Source of the DNA: Dehalococcoidia bacterium
Lineage (GTDB): Bacteria > Chloroflexota > Dehalococcoidia > DSTF01 > WHTK01
DNA: 57,425 nt
NCBI GenBank assembly: GCA_035574915.1
Contig: DATLYJ010000020.1
Span: 1-57,425 of the forward strand
Direction: 5' to 3'
The translations under genes and the position numbers were made by a program. Shown here piece after piece: positions 21,193 through 29,519 of this stretch (the first letter of the stretch is position 1; each line of letters begins with the position of its first letter). A model generated the notes under the pieces. It searched no databases. It was not told where the DNA came from and saw nothing but the letters and a program-made list of their open reading frames with translations.

Positions 21193-23323
21193 AGGGCCGC
21201 TCGATGGGGCCTCCTACCTCATGGACGGCATCCTCATACTCGTCCTGGGTAGGGGCGCGATTGCTGCTCAACTGGATCATCGAGCAGGCTGTGCTCTGCA
21301 GCCCCGTGACCGCGCGGCCGGAGGACCAGTACTCGTTCCAGCAGGCAGTCACCACGTTGAGGGCTCCCTGGAGCCGGTCAGGCCCGGCAGGAGGCCCGAA
21401 GCGCATGCGGTAAATGAGCACGACGGTCTGGTCCGCCATCCGGGGGTAGGCGATCCCGTTGCGCCCGTAGGCCCGGAGGCGCTCGATCTTCGTCCGCGCC
21501 GGGCGTTCCCGGCCGCCCGCTGCCTCCAGCCAGCCCTCATAGCGCGCCCACATCTGCCATGCGTTCCGCGCCGAACGGGCCTTGTCCGGCAGCAAGTCGA
21601 AGATGCGCATGGCGGCCTCGCTCGCGAACACGAGGTCCGGCGGCTGGTCCCAGCCGAAGTAGACGCGGGCGTCGAACGCCGCTTGCAGGGACTGGTTTGC
21701 CGCCGACGAGCAGGCATTCACGAAGACCAGGGCATCAGAGAAGTCCAGGCCCTTCTTCTCGCGCAGCAAGCGGAAGAAGTCGGCGGACACCCAGAGCTCG
21801 ATGAACCCGTTGATGTCCGTGTTGGCATAGATCGTGCGCCGGAAGTCCTGGTCCCCGGCGAGACCGGCTTCGCGAGCCACCTGGTCCCGGATGGCGTCCT
21901 GGAGCCTCTGAATGGACTCGTGGTCCAGTCGGCCGCTGCCAGCTATCCGCCGGCGGTCAGCCTCGTCAAGGGCGCCCATCTCGATCTTGAGGAGCCTGTC
22001 GTTCAGCTCGGCCCCGTGCGTGAGGAAGTAGAGTACGCCGTATTCGGTCGTCGTGAGCTTTCGCGTCAGTGTCAGCAGCGCCTCCAGGCCCGTCTCAACC
22101 CGGCGCCCGCCCTGCACCCGGCCCAGCACCGTGTCGAGGGTATAGCCGCCTTTCCTGAGGTCCTCGCTCAGGCACTCGATGTTCGACCCGGTCGTCTCCT
22201 TGAAGCCGGACCACATGCCGGCCACCTTCTTGTCCGCGCTCGTGTACACGGGCCCGGGATGGGGCACCTGGTAGAGCGGCGCGAAAAGGAGCGCCCTTCG
22301 CGCCGAGGCCGGCGGCGAATCGTCGCTCTTGATTGGCCGCGGCTGGTCGTTAGGGTTGTAACTCGGCACCAGGAACACGCCCGGCCGCGGCTGCAGGCCC
22401 TCGCGTCCCGGTTCCGCAAGGTTGGTCCCACCGACCCGCGCGATGCCGGTCGGATTCGACGGTAGTGCGGAGCATTCCGTAGCAGCGTACGTCGCCAGGA
22501 GGGTGGATGGCTCGCGTCGCGGCGGCTTCGCCGAGGCGTAGAGCTCGGGGTGCGGCGCGGCTGAGCCACGGCCGCCCGGCAGGGTCAGGGTGAAGCGCTC
22601 CGTGATCAGGTACTCATCCCGCCCGTCTCGATAGCGGATGGTGGCGTTGAGTCCGTTCGGGGAGAGCACCACGTCGCTGACGTTCGAGAAAGTGCGCGCC
22701 TTCGCCACGGCGGCCTTGACGGCATCCTCCCAGTTCTGGCCGCCGTTTACCGCGTCCAGGAAGGTCTTCATCGCGGCCGCGGTGGCGTATTTGTCGATGT
22801 CGTAGATCTGCCAGTCACCCTGCACGCCGAGCGTTACCCCGGCGGCTCCGGATGGTGCCGCGGTGCCCGCCGGCGCGGTCGTGCTCTGGGCCAGAGTGGC
22901 ATCAGTCTTGCGCCAGAGCGATGCCCCGGGGCCCTCCCCGAATATCTGGATGGGGATCTGAAGCTCGTCCCCACTAATCTTGAAGGGCTGGTCCTTCGCG
23001 GAAATCCCGAGGTCCCTCAGCTCGATGCTCATGCGGCCGCCGCGGACGCTCCAGGTGCCGCTGTCGCTCACCTCCTCGCCCGGACGCGTGGCGAGCATCG
23101 AAAGGGTCCCGTCCGGGTTCAGCGTGAGGAGCACCCTCGAATCCGCCCGCACCTGCGTGCCGCCGACGTCGCCGACCAGGGCGTACGTCCCCGCGAGGTC
23201 CGGCGCCTGGCCGCTGTCGCCACCGCCGCAGCCGCTCCAGCCCAGGGCCAGGACGAGCACGACCAGACCAGGGAGGGTTCTTGATCGACGGTCTGGCCTC
23301 AGGGTGCGCGACGGGGAATGCAT
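21167..23323 (-). CDS. Caspase-like (clan CD) lipoprotein
   Basis: 718 residues from the ATG at 23323. A basic start, a hydrophobic stretch (LPGLVVLVLALGW) and SGC at 30-32 give a lipoprotein signal, with Cys32 lipidated. Residues about 42-140 resemble a small lipocalin-like beta domain (LAGTYALVG, GTWSVRGGRMSIEL). A long middle region follows, then a caspase/CHAT-like half: His436 in LYFLTHGAEL and Cys538 in ALVFVNACSSAANQSL are spaced and set in motifs like the His-Cys dyad of clan CD peptidases. ARVYFGWDQPPD follows where CHAT proteins have a similar strand. It would act outside the cytoplasmic membrane. Substrate and role unknown. Overlaps the downstream channel gene. Confidence 0.78.
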   Translation of the reverse strand: MHSPSRTLRPDRRSRTLPGLVVLVLALGWSGCGGGDSGQAPDLAGTYALVGDVGGTQVRADSRVLLTLNPDGTLSMLATRPGEEVSDSGTWSVRGGRMSIELRDLGISAKDQPFKISGDELQIPIQIFGEGPGASLWRKTDATLAQSTTAPAGTAAPSGAAGVTLGVQGDWQIYDIDKYATAAAMKTFLDAVNGGQNWEDAVKAAVAKARTFSNVSDVVLSPNGLNATIRYRDGRDEYLITERFTLTLPGGRGSAAPHPELYASAKPPRREPSTLLATYAATECSALPSNPTGIARVGGTNLAEPGREGLQPRPGVFLVPSYNPNDQPRPIKSDDSPPASARRALLFAPLYQVPHPGPVYTSADKKVAGMWSGFKETTGSNIECLSEDLRKGGYTLDTVLGRVQGGRRVETGLEALLTLTRKLTTTEYGVLYFLTHGAELNDRLLKIEMGALDEADRRRIAGSGRLDHESIQRLQDAIRDQVAREAGLAGDQDFRRTIYANTDINGFIELWVSADFFRLLREKKGLDFSDALVFVNACSSAANQSLQAAFDARVYFGWDQPPDLVFASEAAMRIFDLLPDKARSARNAWQMWARYEGWLEAAGGRERPARTKIERLRAYGRNGIAYPRMADQTVVLIYRMRFGPPAGPDRLQGALNVVTACWNEYWSSGRAVTGLQSTACSMIQLSSNRAPTQDEYEDAVHEVGGPIERPYGRWTLAD

Positions 23324-23457
23324 CCGTGAATGCTTGCGCCTCTCTCGCCGGGCGTCAAGCCCGCCTGGCGCATGCGGCCGGCCTCCCGGCGCCATCCGAG
23401 AGCCCTCGCGAAGTCTGCGGTAGACTCAGGCCAGAACCACCACGCCGGAGGAGCCCC

Positions 23458-23871
23458 TTGCTGCCGATCAAGCGCATCGACCACGTCTCCATGGCCACGC
23501 CGAATGCCGCCGAGCGCGCGAAGTTCTTCGAGGACCTCTTCGGCATGCGGGTCATCGCCCGCTATGACCAGCCGCGCGACGGCTACACCGGCGTGGAGAT
23601 GTCCATCCCGGGTTCGACCTCCACCTTCGAGCTCCTGGAGCCGGCGGGCGACGACAGCTTCGTCGCGAAGTTCCTCGCCCAGAAGGGGTCGATGCTCCAC
23701 CACGTGACCTTCGAGGTCACCGATATCCGCGAGGCGGCGCGCGTCCTGCGTGAATACGGCATCGAGCCCTTTGGCTATCGCGAGGACGCCGAGTGGGCGC
23801 GCGAACTCTTCATTCACCCGCGCGACACCGGTGGCGTCCTTATCCAGCTTTTCCAGCCGCACGGCACGTAG
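23458..23871 (+). CDS. VOC/glyoxalase-family protein
   Basis: 137 residues from a TTG start with GGAGGAG four bases upstream. The VOC fold shows the first metal strand IKRIDHVSMAT (His near 9), a central VEMSIPGSTSTFELLEP with Glu, and the second half MLHHVTFEVTDI (His near 81) followed by LFIHPRDTGGVLIQLFQP (Glu replaced by Gln). It resembles methylmalonyl-CoA epimerase and related isomerases, but the last ligand position reads Q instead of E. Function is therefore uncertain: epimerase, dioxygenase-like or binding protein. A TAGACT box (23421-23426) is 31 bases upstream. Confidence 0.82.
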   Translation: MLPIKRIDHVSMATPNAAERAKFFEDLFGMRVIARYDQPRDGYTGVEMSIPGSTSTFELLEPAGDDSFVAKFLAQKGSMLHHVTFEVTDIREAARVLREYGIEPFGYREDAEWARELFIHPRDTGGVLIQLFQPHGT

Positions 23872-23946
23872 CCTGGCCGCGGCCAGCCTTGCGCGCCCGG
23901 CGCTCGACTGCTCGCCGACTCGACCGCCAGGCGGAGGAGACGCCCC

Positions 23947-24759
23947 GTGACCCAGAAGATCTATCAGGTTGACGCATTCAGCCACAGGCCCTTCGCCGGC
24001 AATCCCGCCGCCGTCTGCATCCTGTCCGCGCCGCGTGACGACGCCTGGATGCAAGCGGTCTCGAATGAAATGAACCTCTCCGAGACCGCCTTCCTCTGTC
24101 CGCGCGCCGAGGGCTTCGACCTCCGCTGGTTCACGCCGGCAGTCGAGGTGGACCTCTGCGGCCATGCGACCCTCGCGAGCGCCCACGTCCTCTGGGAGCA
24201 AGGAGTCCTGGCGCGCGAGGCCCAGGCGCGCTTCCTCACCCGTAGCGGGCTGCTGACGGCAGACCTGCGAGGCGACTGGATCGAGATGGACTTCCCCGCC
24301 ACGCCTCCGCAGGAAACAGATGCGCCGCGCGCCCTGGTCGAGGGCCTGGGGGCAGAGGCGCGCTATGTCGGCCGCACGCCTTTCGACTACTTCGTCGAGC
24401 TCGAGGACGCGGAGACAGTCCGGCGCCTTGCCCCCGACCTGCGGGTGCTTCGCTCACTCGGCGCACGTGGAGTCATCGTGACTGCCCCCTCGGATGACCG
24501 CTCTTACGACTTCGTGTCGCGTTTCTTCGCTCCCGCCGCCGGCATCGACGAAGACCCCGTCACGGGTTCGGCGCACTGCGCCCTCGGGCCTTACTGGTCT
24601 GCCAGGCTCGGCAGGGCGGAACTTACCGGCTTCCAGGCGTCACGGCGCGCCGGCGTCATCCGGGTGCGGCCGGACGCCGGCCGCGTCTTTCTCGCCGGCC
24701 AGGCGGTGACCGTGTATGAGGCCACGTTGAGCGCCGCCTGCGAAGCCGGCTCGCCCTAG
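23947..24759 (+). CDS. PhzF-family isomerase-like protein
   Basis: 270 residues from GTG, with GGAGGAG about seven bases upstream. Family features: IYQVDAFSHRPFAGNPAAVC at the start, the catalytic-type Glu in EMNLSETAFL near 39-48, WFTPAVEVDLCGHATLASAH near 62-81, the symmetric second-half motif SRFFAPAAGIDEDPVTGSAH near 192-211. PhzF proteins are diaminopimelate-epimerase-like folds that isomerise small acids. The exact substrate is not visible. Its stop shares the bases CTAG with the stop of the opposing gene. Confidence 0.92.
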   Translation: MTQKIYQVDAFSHRPFAGNPAAVCILSAPRDDAWMQAVSNEMNLSETAFLCPRAEGFDLRWFTPAVEVDLCGHATLASAHVLWEQGVLAREAQARFLTRSGLLTADLRGDWIEMDFPATPPQETDAPRALVEGLGAEARYVGRTPFDYFVELEDAETVRRLAPDLRVLRSLGARGVIVTAPSDDRSYDFVSRFFAPAAGIDEDPVTGSAHCALGPYWSARLGRAELTGFQASRRAGVIRVRPDAGRVFLAGQAVTVYEATLSAACEAGSP

Positions 24760-25253
24760 CCGAACGAACCGATCAGGCGGATGAGCAGCTCAAGGATGCC
24801 GCCCAGCACCCGCGCCGCCGCCCAAACGATGCGTCTCGGCAGGTCCACGAGCTGCCGCTGCCCCGGCGAGAGGTCGTCCCACCGGTGCCAGAAGGACGAA
24901 ATGAGAGCGCCCAGCGCCACCATCGCGAGCATCGCGGCGCCGAGGAACGTGACATAACGGGAGTCGAAGCGTAGCCCTGACCAGACGATTGCCGCGCCGG
25001 CCGCCGCGAGCAACAGGGCGCCAAGCATGCGCTCCCCGTTGCTGTGTGCCTGCTCGAATGGCTGACGCCGCATGCCCTGCGGCGCATAAGCCGGCGCTTG
25101 CAGACCTCCCGACCCGAACCCCGCCGACTGGCGGCCCGCGGGGAGGGCGAAGCGATGGCCGCAGGACGGACACCGCTGGCGTTGCTTCGCCGTCGCCTCG
25201 AAGAGGACTCGGCACTTCGGGCAAGTGGCTGCCCTGATGGGTGACGCCGACAT
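24756..25253 (-). CDS. Zinc-ribbon membrane protein
   Basis: 165 residues from the ATG at 25253 (an ATG 45 bases upstream is possible). The N-terminus has a zinc ribbon: CPKC near 10-13 and CPSC near 28-31, then a Gly/Gln-rich linker. Two membrane segments (near 76-95 and 101-120) are followed by an amphipathic C-terminal helix (LVDLPRRIVWAAARVLGGIL). This ribbon-then-membrane layout is common in small bacterial sensor or assembly proteins but no specific function is known. A second protein of the same plan lies at 26194-26643. Confidence 0.75.
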   Translation of the reverse strand: MSASPIRAATCPKCRVLFEATAKQRQRCPSCGHRFALPAGRQSAGFGSGGLQAPAYAPQGMRRQPFEQAHSNGERMLGALLLAAAGAAIVWSGLRFDSRYVTFLGAAMLAMVALGALISSFWHRWDDLSPGQRQLVDLPRRIVWAAARVLGGILELLIRLIGSFG

Positions 25254-25318
25254 GGTCGTCTCGGTGGCATTACTAGCACTAGGCCGCGGCCTTGTCACCT
25301 GGGGCCGGCAACCTGTAC

Positions 25319-25347
25319 TTGATCGGCTGGATTTGCGCTGCTAGACT
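25319..25347 (+). promoter_or_regulatory. Extended -10 promoter of the DinB gene
   Basis: TTGATC (25319-25324), 17-bp spacer, then TGC followed by TAGACT (25342-25347), so both a -35 and an extended -10 are present. The ATG is 30 bases downstream. Confidence 0.6.
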
Positions 25348-25377
25348 GCGCGGCTACTCGCGGAAGGAGCTCTCGGC

Positions 25378-25884
25378 ATGAACGAACCCAACCCGAGCCT
25401 CTACGTCCTCGATCGCCCATTGACCCGCGCCCAGGTCTTGGAGGAGCTTGCCGCCTTTCCCGCGCGTCTAAGGGACAAGGTCGCCGGGCTTCCGGCGGAG
25501 TCGCTGCTGCGCGGGCCGGGAGGGGAGGAGTGGTCCGCCTTCCAGACTCTGCTCCACCTTCGCGACGCGACGCTGGTCTATGCCATCCGCTTCCGCTTCA
25601 TCGTCTTCAACAACGACCCCTTCCTGCCGGACTACGACGAAGGCCGATGGGTCGCGCGGTCGAAGGACTCCCCGGCGGATGTCGACGCCATTTTGGATGA
25701 GATAGCGTCTTCGCGGGCCGGCCTCCTGCGGGTACTCGCCCGTCTCCCCGAGGAGGACTGGATGCGCACCGGCCGCCACGAGGTCATGGGGCCTGTGATG
25801 CTGGAGCACTACGCCCGCCACCAGGTAGTCCACGAGGAGATGCACCTCGCCCAGATCGAAGCCGCGCTCGGTGCTTCCGCCTGA
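25378..25884 (+). CDS. DinB-like protein
   Basis: 168 residues from ATG with GAAGGAGC about nine bases upstream. A single DinB/maleylpyruvate-isomerase-like four-helix bundle: EEWSAFQTLLHLRDATLVYA near 50-69 with the first His, and EHYARHQVVHEEMHLAQIEA near 142-161 with the later metal histidines. Such proteins use a divalent metal and often a low-molecular-weight thiol. Lacks the GNAT part found in the other DinB gene of this window. Reads toward a small membrane protein gene on the other strand. Confidence 0.88.
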   Translation: MNEPNPSLYVLDRPLTRAQVLEELAAFPARLRDKVAGLPAESLLRGPGGEEWSAFQTLLHLRDATLVYAIRFRFIVFNNDPFLPDYDEGRWVARSKDSPADVDAILDEIASSRAGLLRVLARLPEEDWMRTGRHEVMGPVMLEHYARHQVVHEEMHLAQIEAALGASA

Positions 25885-25893
25885 GCAGCCGCC

Positions 25894-26178
25894 TTACGAG
25901 GGCAGGGAACAGGTGGTCACAGAGGTCACGATGACCAGGACCATGAGCATCGACCACCTCGGCAGGCTCACGAAGGCCTTTCGCCAGCCGCGGGCAGCCG
26001 CCCGGTAATCGCGCCAGCCACGCGTCACCAGCCCGCTCGCTGAGGCCACGAGAACGAGGGCGGCGCCGGCATAGAAGGCGACATGAGGGCCGCCGCGGCT
26101 CCAGACCAGCACGAGCAGGCTTCCGCACGTCAGCCAGATCAGCGCGCAGACGAGGTCGAACCAGCGGACGGCGACCAC
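25894..26178 (-). CDS. Small three-helix membrane protein (94 aa)
   Basis: 94 residues from a GTG. Three hydrophobic segments (near 6-26, 33-50 and 73-92) joined by a basic loop (RGWRDYRAAARGWRKAF), which by the positive-inside rule should face the cytoplasm. No catalytic or binding motif. It lies 15 bases downstream of the second zinc-ribbon membrane protein gene on the same strand, so the two may form a membrane pair. A short hypothetical in high-G+C DNA, but hydrophobic pattern and spacing support it. Confidence 0.55.
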   Translation of the reverse strand: MVAVRWFDLVCALIWLTCGSLLVLVWSRGGPHVAFYAGAALVLVASASGLVTRGWRDYRAAARGWRKAFVSLPRWSMLMVLVIVTSVTTCSLPS

Positions 26179-26193
26179 GGCCGCTGCCCGTCA

Positions 26194-26643
26194 CTACATC
26201 CGGCGGCGTCCGCCACGCACTGCCGGCCAGTCCGACGAGTACGAGAGCATGCCCATGGCCGCCGGGTCGCCCTCACTGCGCGTGGCCCGCCTGTTCACTT
26301 GAAACTCGAGCACCGCGGCCCAGAAGAACGAGCCGGCGGCCATGATCCCGCCCGCGAGGGGCACCACGAAGCTGGACATGCGCACCCCGGCCAGGACTAT
26401 GACGATCGCGACGACCAGCGCAATCGACGGCGAGATCTCCCGCCAGGGGAACGGCTCCCGCAAGTGCTCGACGGCGAGCAACGGCTCTTCGCTCAGCGCC
26501 TCCAGGAACGGGTTAGTCGGCAGGCGCAACCAGCGGCCGCATGCCGGGCAGCGCGGCGCTTCAGCGAGAGCGGCGCCGCAGTGAGGGCAGGTCGATTGGG
26601 GACGCCGGTGGACCGGCTGAGCGTCGCTCCCTGGTGCAGGCAC
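26194..26643 (-). CDS. Zinc-ribbon membrane protein (second)
   Basis: 149 residues from GTG at 26643, chosen because a CATACT box (26655 down to 26650) is exactly six bases upstream; a GTG at 26691 would add 16 residues. The ribbon is CPHC near 19-22 and CPAC near 32-35, followed by a loop with acidic residues, two membrane helices (near 74-90 and 93-113) and a basic tail ending GGRRRM. Layout is the same as the 24756-25253 gene though sequences differ. Function unknown; possibly a membrane-bound regulatory or assembly factor. Confidence 0.65.
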   Translation of the reverse strand: MPAPGSDAQPVHRRPQSTCPHCGAALAEAPRCPACGRWLRLPTNPFLEALSEEPLLAVEHLREPFPWREISPSIALVVAIVIVLAGVRMSSFVVPLAGGIMAAGSFFWAAVLEFQVNRRATRSEGDPAAMGMLSYSSDWPAVRGGRRRM

Positions 26644-26743
26644 CTCTCTAGTATGACGGCCGCGCCCGCATAAGCCGAGTGCTTTCAGCACACCTGCCGC
26701 GTCAGCGCCCGGCGCAAGCCGCCTATTTCAGCCTCCGGCCCAC

Positions 26744-27109
26744 CTATTCCTGGATCGTCACCTCGACCAGCGGCGACCAGCGCACCATCTCTTCGATATC
26801 CCCGCGCCCCCACGCCTGCCGCACCTTCTCGAGCACCGCGCGCCGCTCTGCCGCGTCAGTTATCGGCCGGGCAAGGGCAGGGAGGTCCGCCTTGACCTCG
26901 CGCTTGAGGTGAAAGGTGAACCGCGGGTTGGCCTCCATGTTCGCCAGCCAGTCCCGCTTGCGCTCCCTGGGCATTCCCGAGATGTACAGCTTCCCGTCGA
27001 AGGCATGAAAGGCGATTTCGATGCGGTGCGGCTTCCCGGTCCGCCGGCCTGTCGTCGTAATGTCGATGACGCCGCCCTTCGACAGCGCCTCCCTCACCTT
27101 GTCGTCCAT
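26744..27109 (-). CDS. DUF385/deazaflavin-nitroreductase-like protein
   Basis: 121 residues. VIDITTTGRRTGKPHRIEIAFH (near 14-35, quoted here in two parts: VIDITTTGRRTGK and PHRIEIAFH) is the split-barrel flavin-binding start of the Ddn/PNPOx-like family, followed by KLYISGMPRERKRDWLANME and NPRFTFHL. Ddn relatives bind F420 or flavin and reduce quinones or nitro compounds; some members have no cofactor. AAGGAGG lies 13 bases before the ATG, a longer spacing than usual. Which cofactor the organism uses cannot be told here. Confidence 0.85.
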   Translation of the reverse strand: MDDKVREALSKGGVIDITTTGRRTGKPHRIEIAFHAFDGKLYISGMPRERKRDWLANMEANPRFTFHLKREVKADLPALARPITDAAERRAVLEKVRQAWGRGDIEEMVRWSPLVEVTIQE

Positions 27110-27206
27110 ACTGGCCTCTCGACCTCCTTGGCGGGAGGTAGGAAGGGCCGGGTGGAGGGCACCCCGCCTCCCGCGGCCAGCAGCCGGCGCTCGCCCGGCG
27201 CTCTGC

Positions 27207-28526
27207 CTACACCAGCAGCGGCAGCGCCTCGGAGACGGCCGTCCCCTGCAGCGACCAGGCCGACGAGCGCTCTACCCTCACCCGCACGATGTCTCCCACC
27301 GCTGCCTCACCGGCGAAGTGCAGCAGCTTGTTCGAGCGCGTGCGCCCGTACCAGAGGGAGTCTCTGCGCCCCTCGACCAGCACGTCTTCCTCTCGCCCTT
27401 CGTAGCGGCGATTGATGCTCGCCGAAATCTCGCGCTCCAACTCCTCGACCGCGTGCAAGCGCTGGCGCTTCACCTCGTCCGGCACGTCGTCCTCGAGCTT
27501 GCGGTAGGCGATGGTCCGCGGTCTGGGCGAATAGGCCGCAACGTGTACCTTGTCGAACCGCAGGTCGGCCAGCAGGTCATACGTCGCGCGGAACTCCGCG
27601 TCAGTCTCACCGCAAAAGCCGACGATCACGTCCGTCGTGATCGCCGCCTCCGGCATGTATCGCCGGATGAGGTCGACCTTCTCGCGGTACTCGCCGACCG
27701 TGTAGCCGCGACGCATTCGCTCAAGCACGGTGTCGGAACCGGATTGCACCGGGATGTTGAAGTACTCGCACACCTTGGGCAGGTCGCGTACCGCCTCGAT
27801 GATCTTGGCCGTCATGTCCTTCGGGTAAGAGGTCAGGAAACGGATTCGCTCCAGGCCCTCGATATCGTGGATGGCGTACATGAGGTCGCCCAGGTCCCGC
27901 CGCTCCTCGAGGTCATGGCCGTAAGCCTCCACCGTCTGGCCCAGCAGCGTGACCTCCTTCGCCCCGCGCGCCACCAGGTGCTCGACTTCCAGCCTGACGT
28001 CCTCCACCGTCCGGCTGCGCTCGCGGCCGCGGCGGTAGGGCACGATGCAGTAAGTGCAGAACTTGTCGCAGCCATGGATGACCGGCACGTAGGCGGTCGG
28101 GCCGGTCGCGGCGGCGAAGGTGGTCGGCCAGAATTCGCCGCCCGTGTCCTCGGCGATCCCTACCGCTTCGAAGATGCCGTCGTAGGCCTGCGGCCGCGCG
28201 AAGTGGTCGACGAAGGGGAAGCGGCGCTTCAGTTCGTCCTGCCTGGGGCCGACCATGCAGCCCATGACCACGATCTTGAACTCGGGGCCGGACCCGGCCA
28301 GGCGCATGCGCTTGTCGAGCAGCTTCTTCAGCCGTCCGAGCTCCGAAATCGCCTTCTGCTCCGAGCGCTCGCGGATGGAGCAGGTGTTCAGGACGACGAG
28401 TTGTGCTGACTCCGGCCCGTCCGTCTCGCTCCAGCCCAGCCGCTCCAGGCCGGCGGCCAGCTTCGCGGAGTCGGCCACGTTCATCTGGCAGCCGACAGTC
28501 CAGATGTAGTACTTCGGGGACGCCAC
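27207..28526 (-). CDS. miaB: tRNA-2-methylthio-N6-dimethylallyladenosine synthase
   Basis: 439 residues. The start is a GTG giving MASPKYYIWTVGCQMNVADS, which places the MTTase N-terminal Cys correctly; a TACACT box ends seven bases before it. The radical-SAM cluster motif CDKFCTYCIVPYRRG follows near 152-166 (Cys three and two apart), with SRTVEDVRLEVEHLVARG after it, and a TRAM domain at the C-terminus (DVLVEGRRDSLWYGRT onward). MiaB adds a methylthio group to isopentenyl-adenosine at position 37 of tRNAs reading U-starting codons. It is divergent to the SDR gene, 82 bases away. Confidence 0.93.
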   Translation of the reverse strand: MASPKYYIWTVGCQMNVADSAKLAAGLERLGWSETDGPESAQLVVLNTCSIRERSEQKAISELGRLKKLLDKRMRLAGSGPEFKIVVMGCMVGPRQDELKRRFPFVDHFARPQAYDGIFEAVGIAEDTGGEFWPTTFAAATGPTAYVPVIHGCDKFCTYCIVPYRRGRERSRTVEDVRLEVEHLVARGAKEVTLLGQTVEAYGHDLEERRDLGDLMYAIHDIEGLERIRFLTSYPKDMTAKIIEAVRDLPKVCEYFNIPVQSGSDTVLERMRRGYTVGEYREKVDLIRRYMPEAAITTDVIVGFCGETDAEFRATYDLLADLRFDKVHVAAYSPRPRTIAYRKLEDDVPDEVKRQRLHAVEELEREISASINRRYEGREEDVLVEGRRDSLWYGRTRSNKLLHFAGEAAVGDIVRVRVERSSAWSLQGTAVSEALPLLV

Positions 28527-28608
28527 GGAGGTAAGTGTAGCAAAGGCTGCCTGCGCATCGTTCCCCCAGCGCGCGTGTAACATGGCGCCCAGCGTAGGAG
28601 GGAGCGTC

Positions 28609-29460
28609 ATGAAGGACCTCAGTGGAAGGACGGCGATCGTTACCGGGGCGTCCCGCGGGCTAGGCGTGTACATCGCGCGGGCGCTGGCGGGACAGGGCGT
28701 CGACCTCGTCCTGGCCGCGCGCAACCAGGCGGCCCTCGAAGACCTCGCCCGGGAGCTGCGCGCCCGCGGCCGCCGGGCCATCGCTCTCCCCGTCGACCTG
28801 CGCCGCGCGGAGGACATCGAGCGCCTCGCCGCCAGCGCGGCGGCCGAGTTCGGGCGGGTCGACCTGCTGGTCAACAACGCCGGCATCGAGGCCGTGTACT
28901 TCTTCCACCAGCTGCCCCGGGAAGAAGTGGACGAGGTCATCGACGTGAACCTTCGGGCGACGATGCACCTGACGCGGCTGGTCCTTCCGGGCATGCTGGA
29001 GAGGCGCGAAGGGCACATAGTCAATATGTCCTCTCTCGCGGGCAAGGCCGGCCCCGCCTACGCCGAGTCCTACGCCGCGACGAAGGCCGCGCTCATCGGT
29101 TTCACGCAGTCCCTGCGCGCCAGCTACCGGCGCGATGGCGTCAGCGCCTCCGTAATCTGCCCCGGTTTCGTCGGCGTGGTCGGCATGTACGCCGACGCCA
29201 AGCGCGAGCACGGCCAGGAAGCGCCGCGCGTCCTCGGCGAATCGCGTCCGGAGGCGGTCGCGGCGGCGGTCCTGAAGGCGGTGCGGAACGACCTGCCTGA
29301 GGTCATCGTGAATCCGCGCCCTGTCCGCGCGCTCCTGGCCATGAGGGAGCTTGCCCCCGGCTTCATGGAGAGGATGAGCCGGCTGATCGACGCCAATAGC
29401 CTCTTCCGCCGCCAGGCCGAGGTCCGGGCGCAGGCGCGCGAACAGCAGCGTGCTCGATAG
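28609..29460 (+). CDS. Short-chain dehydrogenase/reductase
   Basis: 283 residues from the ATG at 28609, with GGAGGGAG four to five bases upstream (an earlier in-frame ATG at 28582 is less likely). Classical SDR motifs: TGASRGLG near 11-18 for NAD(P), NNAGIEAV near 89-96, the catalytic Ser in VNMSSLAGKAG (near 142-152) and YAESYAATKAA with Tyr and Lys four apart (near 154-164). RNQAA after the second strand suggests NADP preference. Substrate unknown; the C-terminal extension of about 50 residues is a little longer than usual. Confidence 0.9.
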   Translation: MKDLSGRTAIVTGASRGLGVYIARALAGQGVDLVLAARNQAALEDLARELRARGRRAIALPVDLRRAEDIERLAASAAAEFGRVDLLVNNAGIEAVYFFHQLPREEVDEVIDVNLRATMHLTRLVLPGMLERREGHIVNMSSLAGKAGPAYAESYAATKAALIGFTQSLRASYRRDGVSASVICPGFVGVVGMYADAKREHGQEAPRVLGESRPEAVAAAVLKAVRNDLPEVIVNPRPVRALLAMRELAPGFMERMSRLIDANSLFRRQAEVRAQAREQQRAR

Positions 29461-29519
29461 CCGGCTGCGCGATCAGGCCGCCGTGGCGCTGACCGCTGGG
29501 CCGGCGGTGGCGTGTAAGC

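Noticed and set aside
21068-22465. Plus-strand open frame of 465 residues
   Set aside because: It is antisense to the caspase-like gene, whose signal peptide and His/Cys motifs are convincing.
28526-29045. Upstream extension of the MiaB frame by 173 residues
   Set aside because: The added part is antisense to the SDR gene and MiaB's N-terminal motif is placed right with the GTG at 28526.
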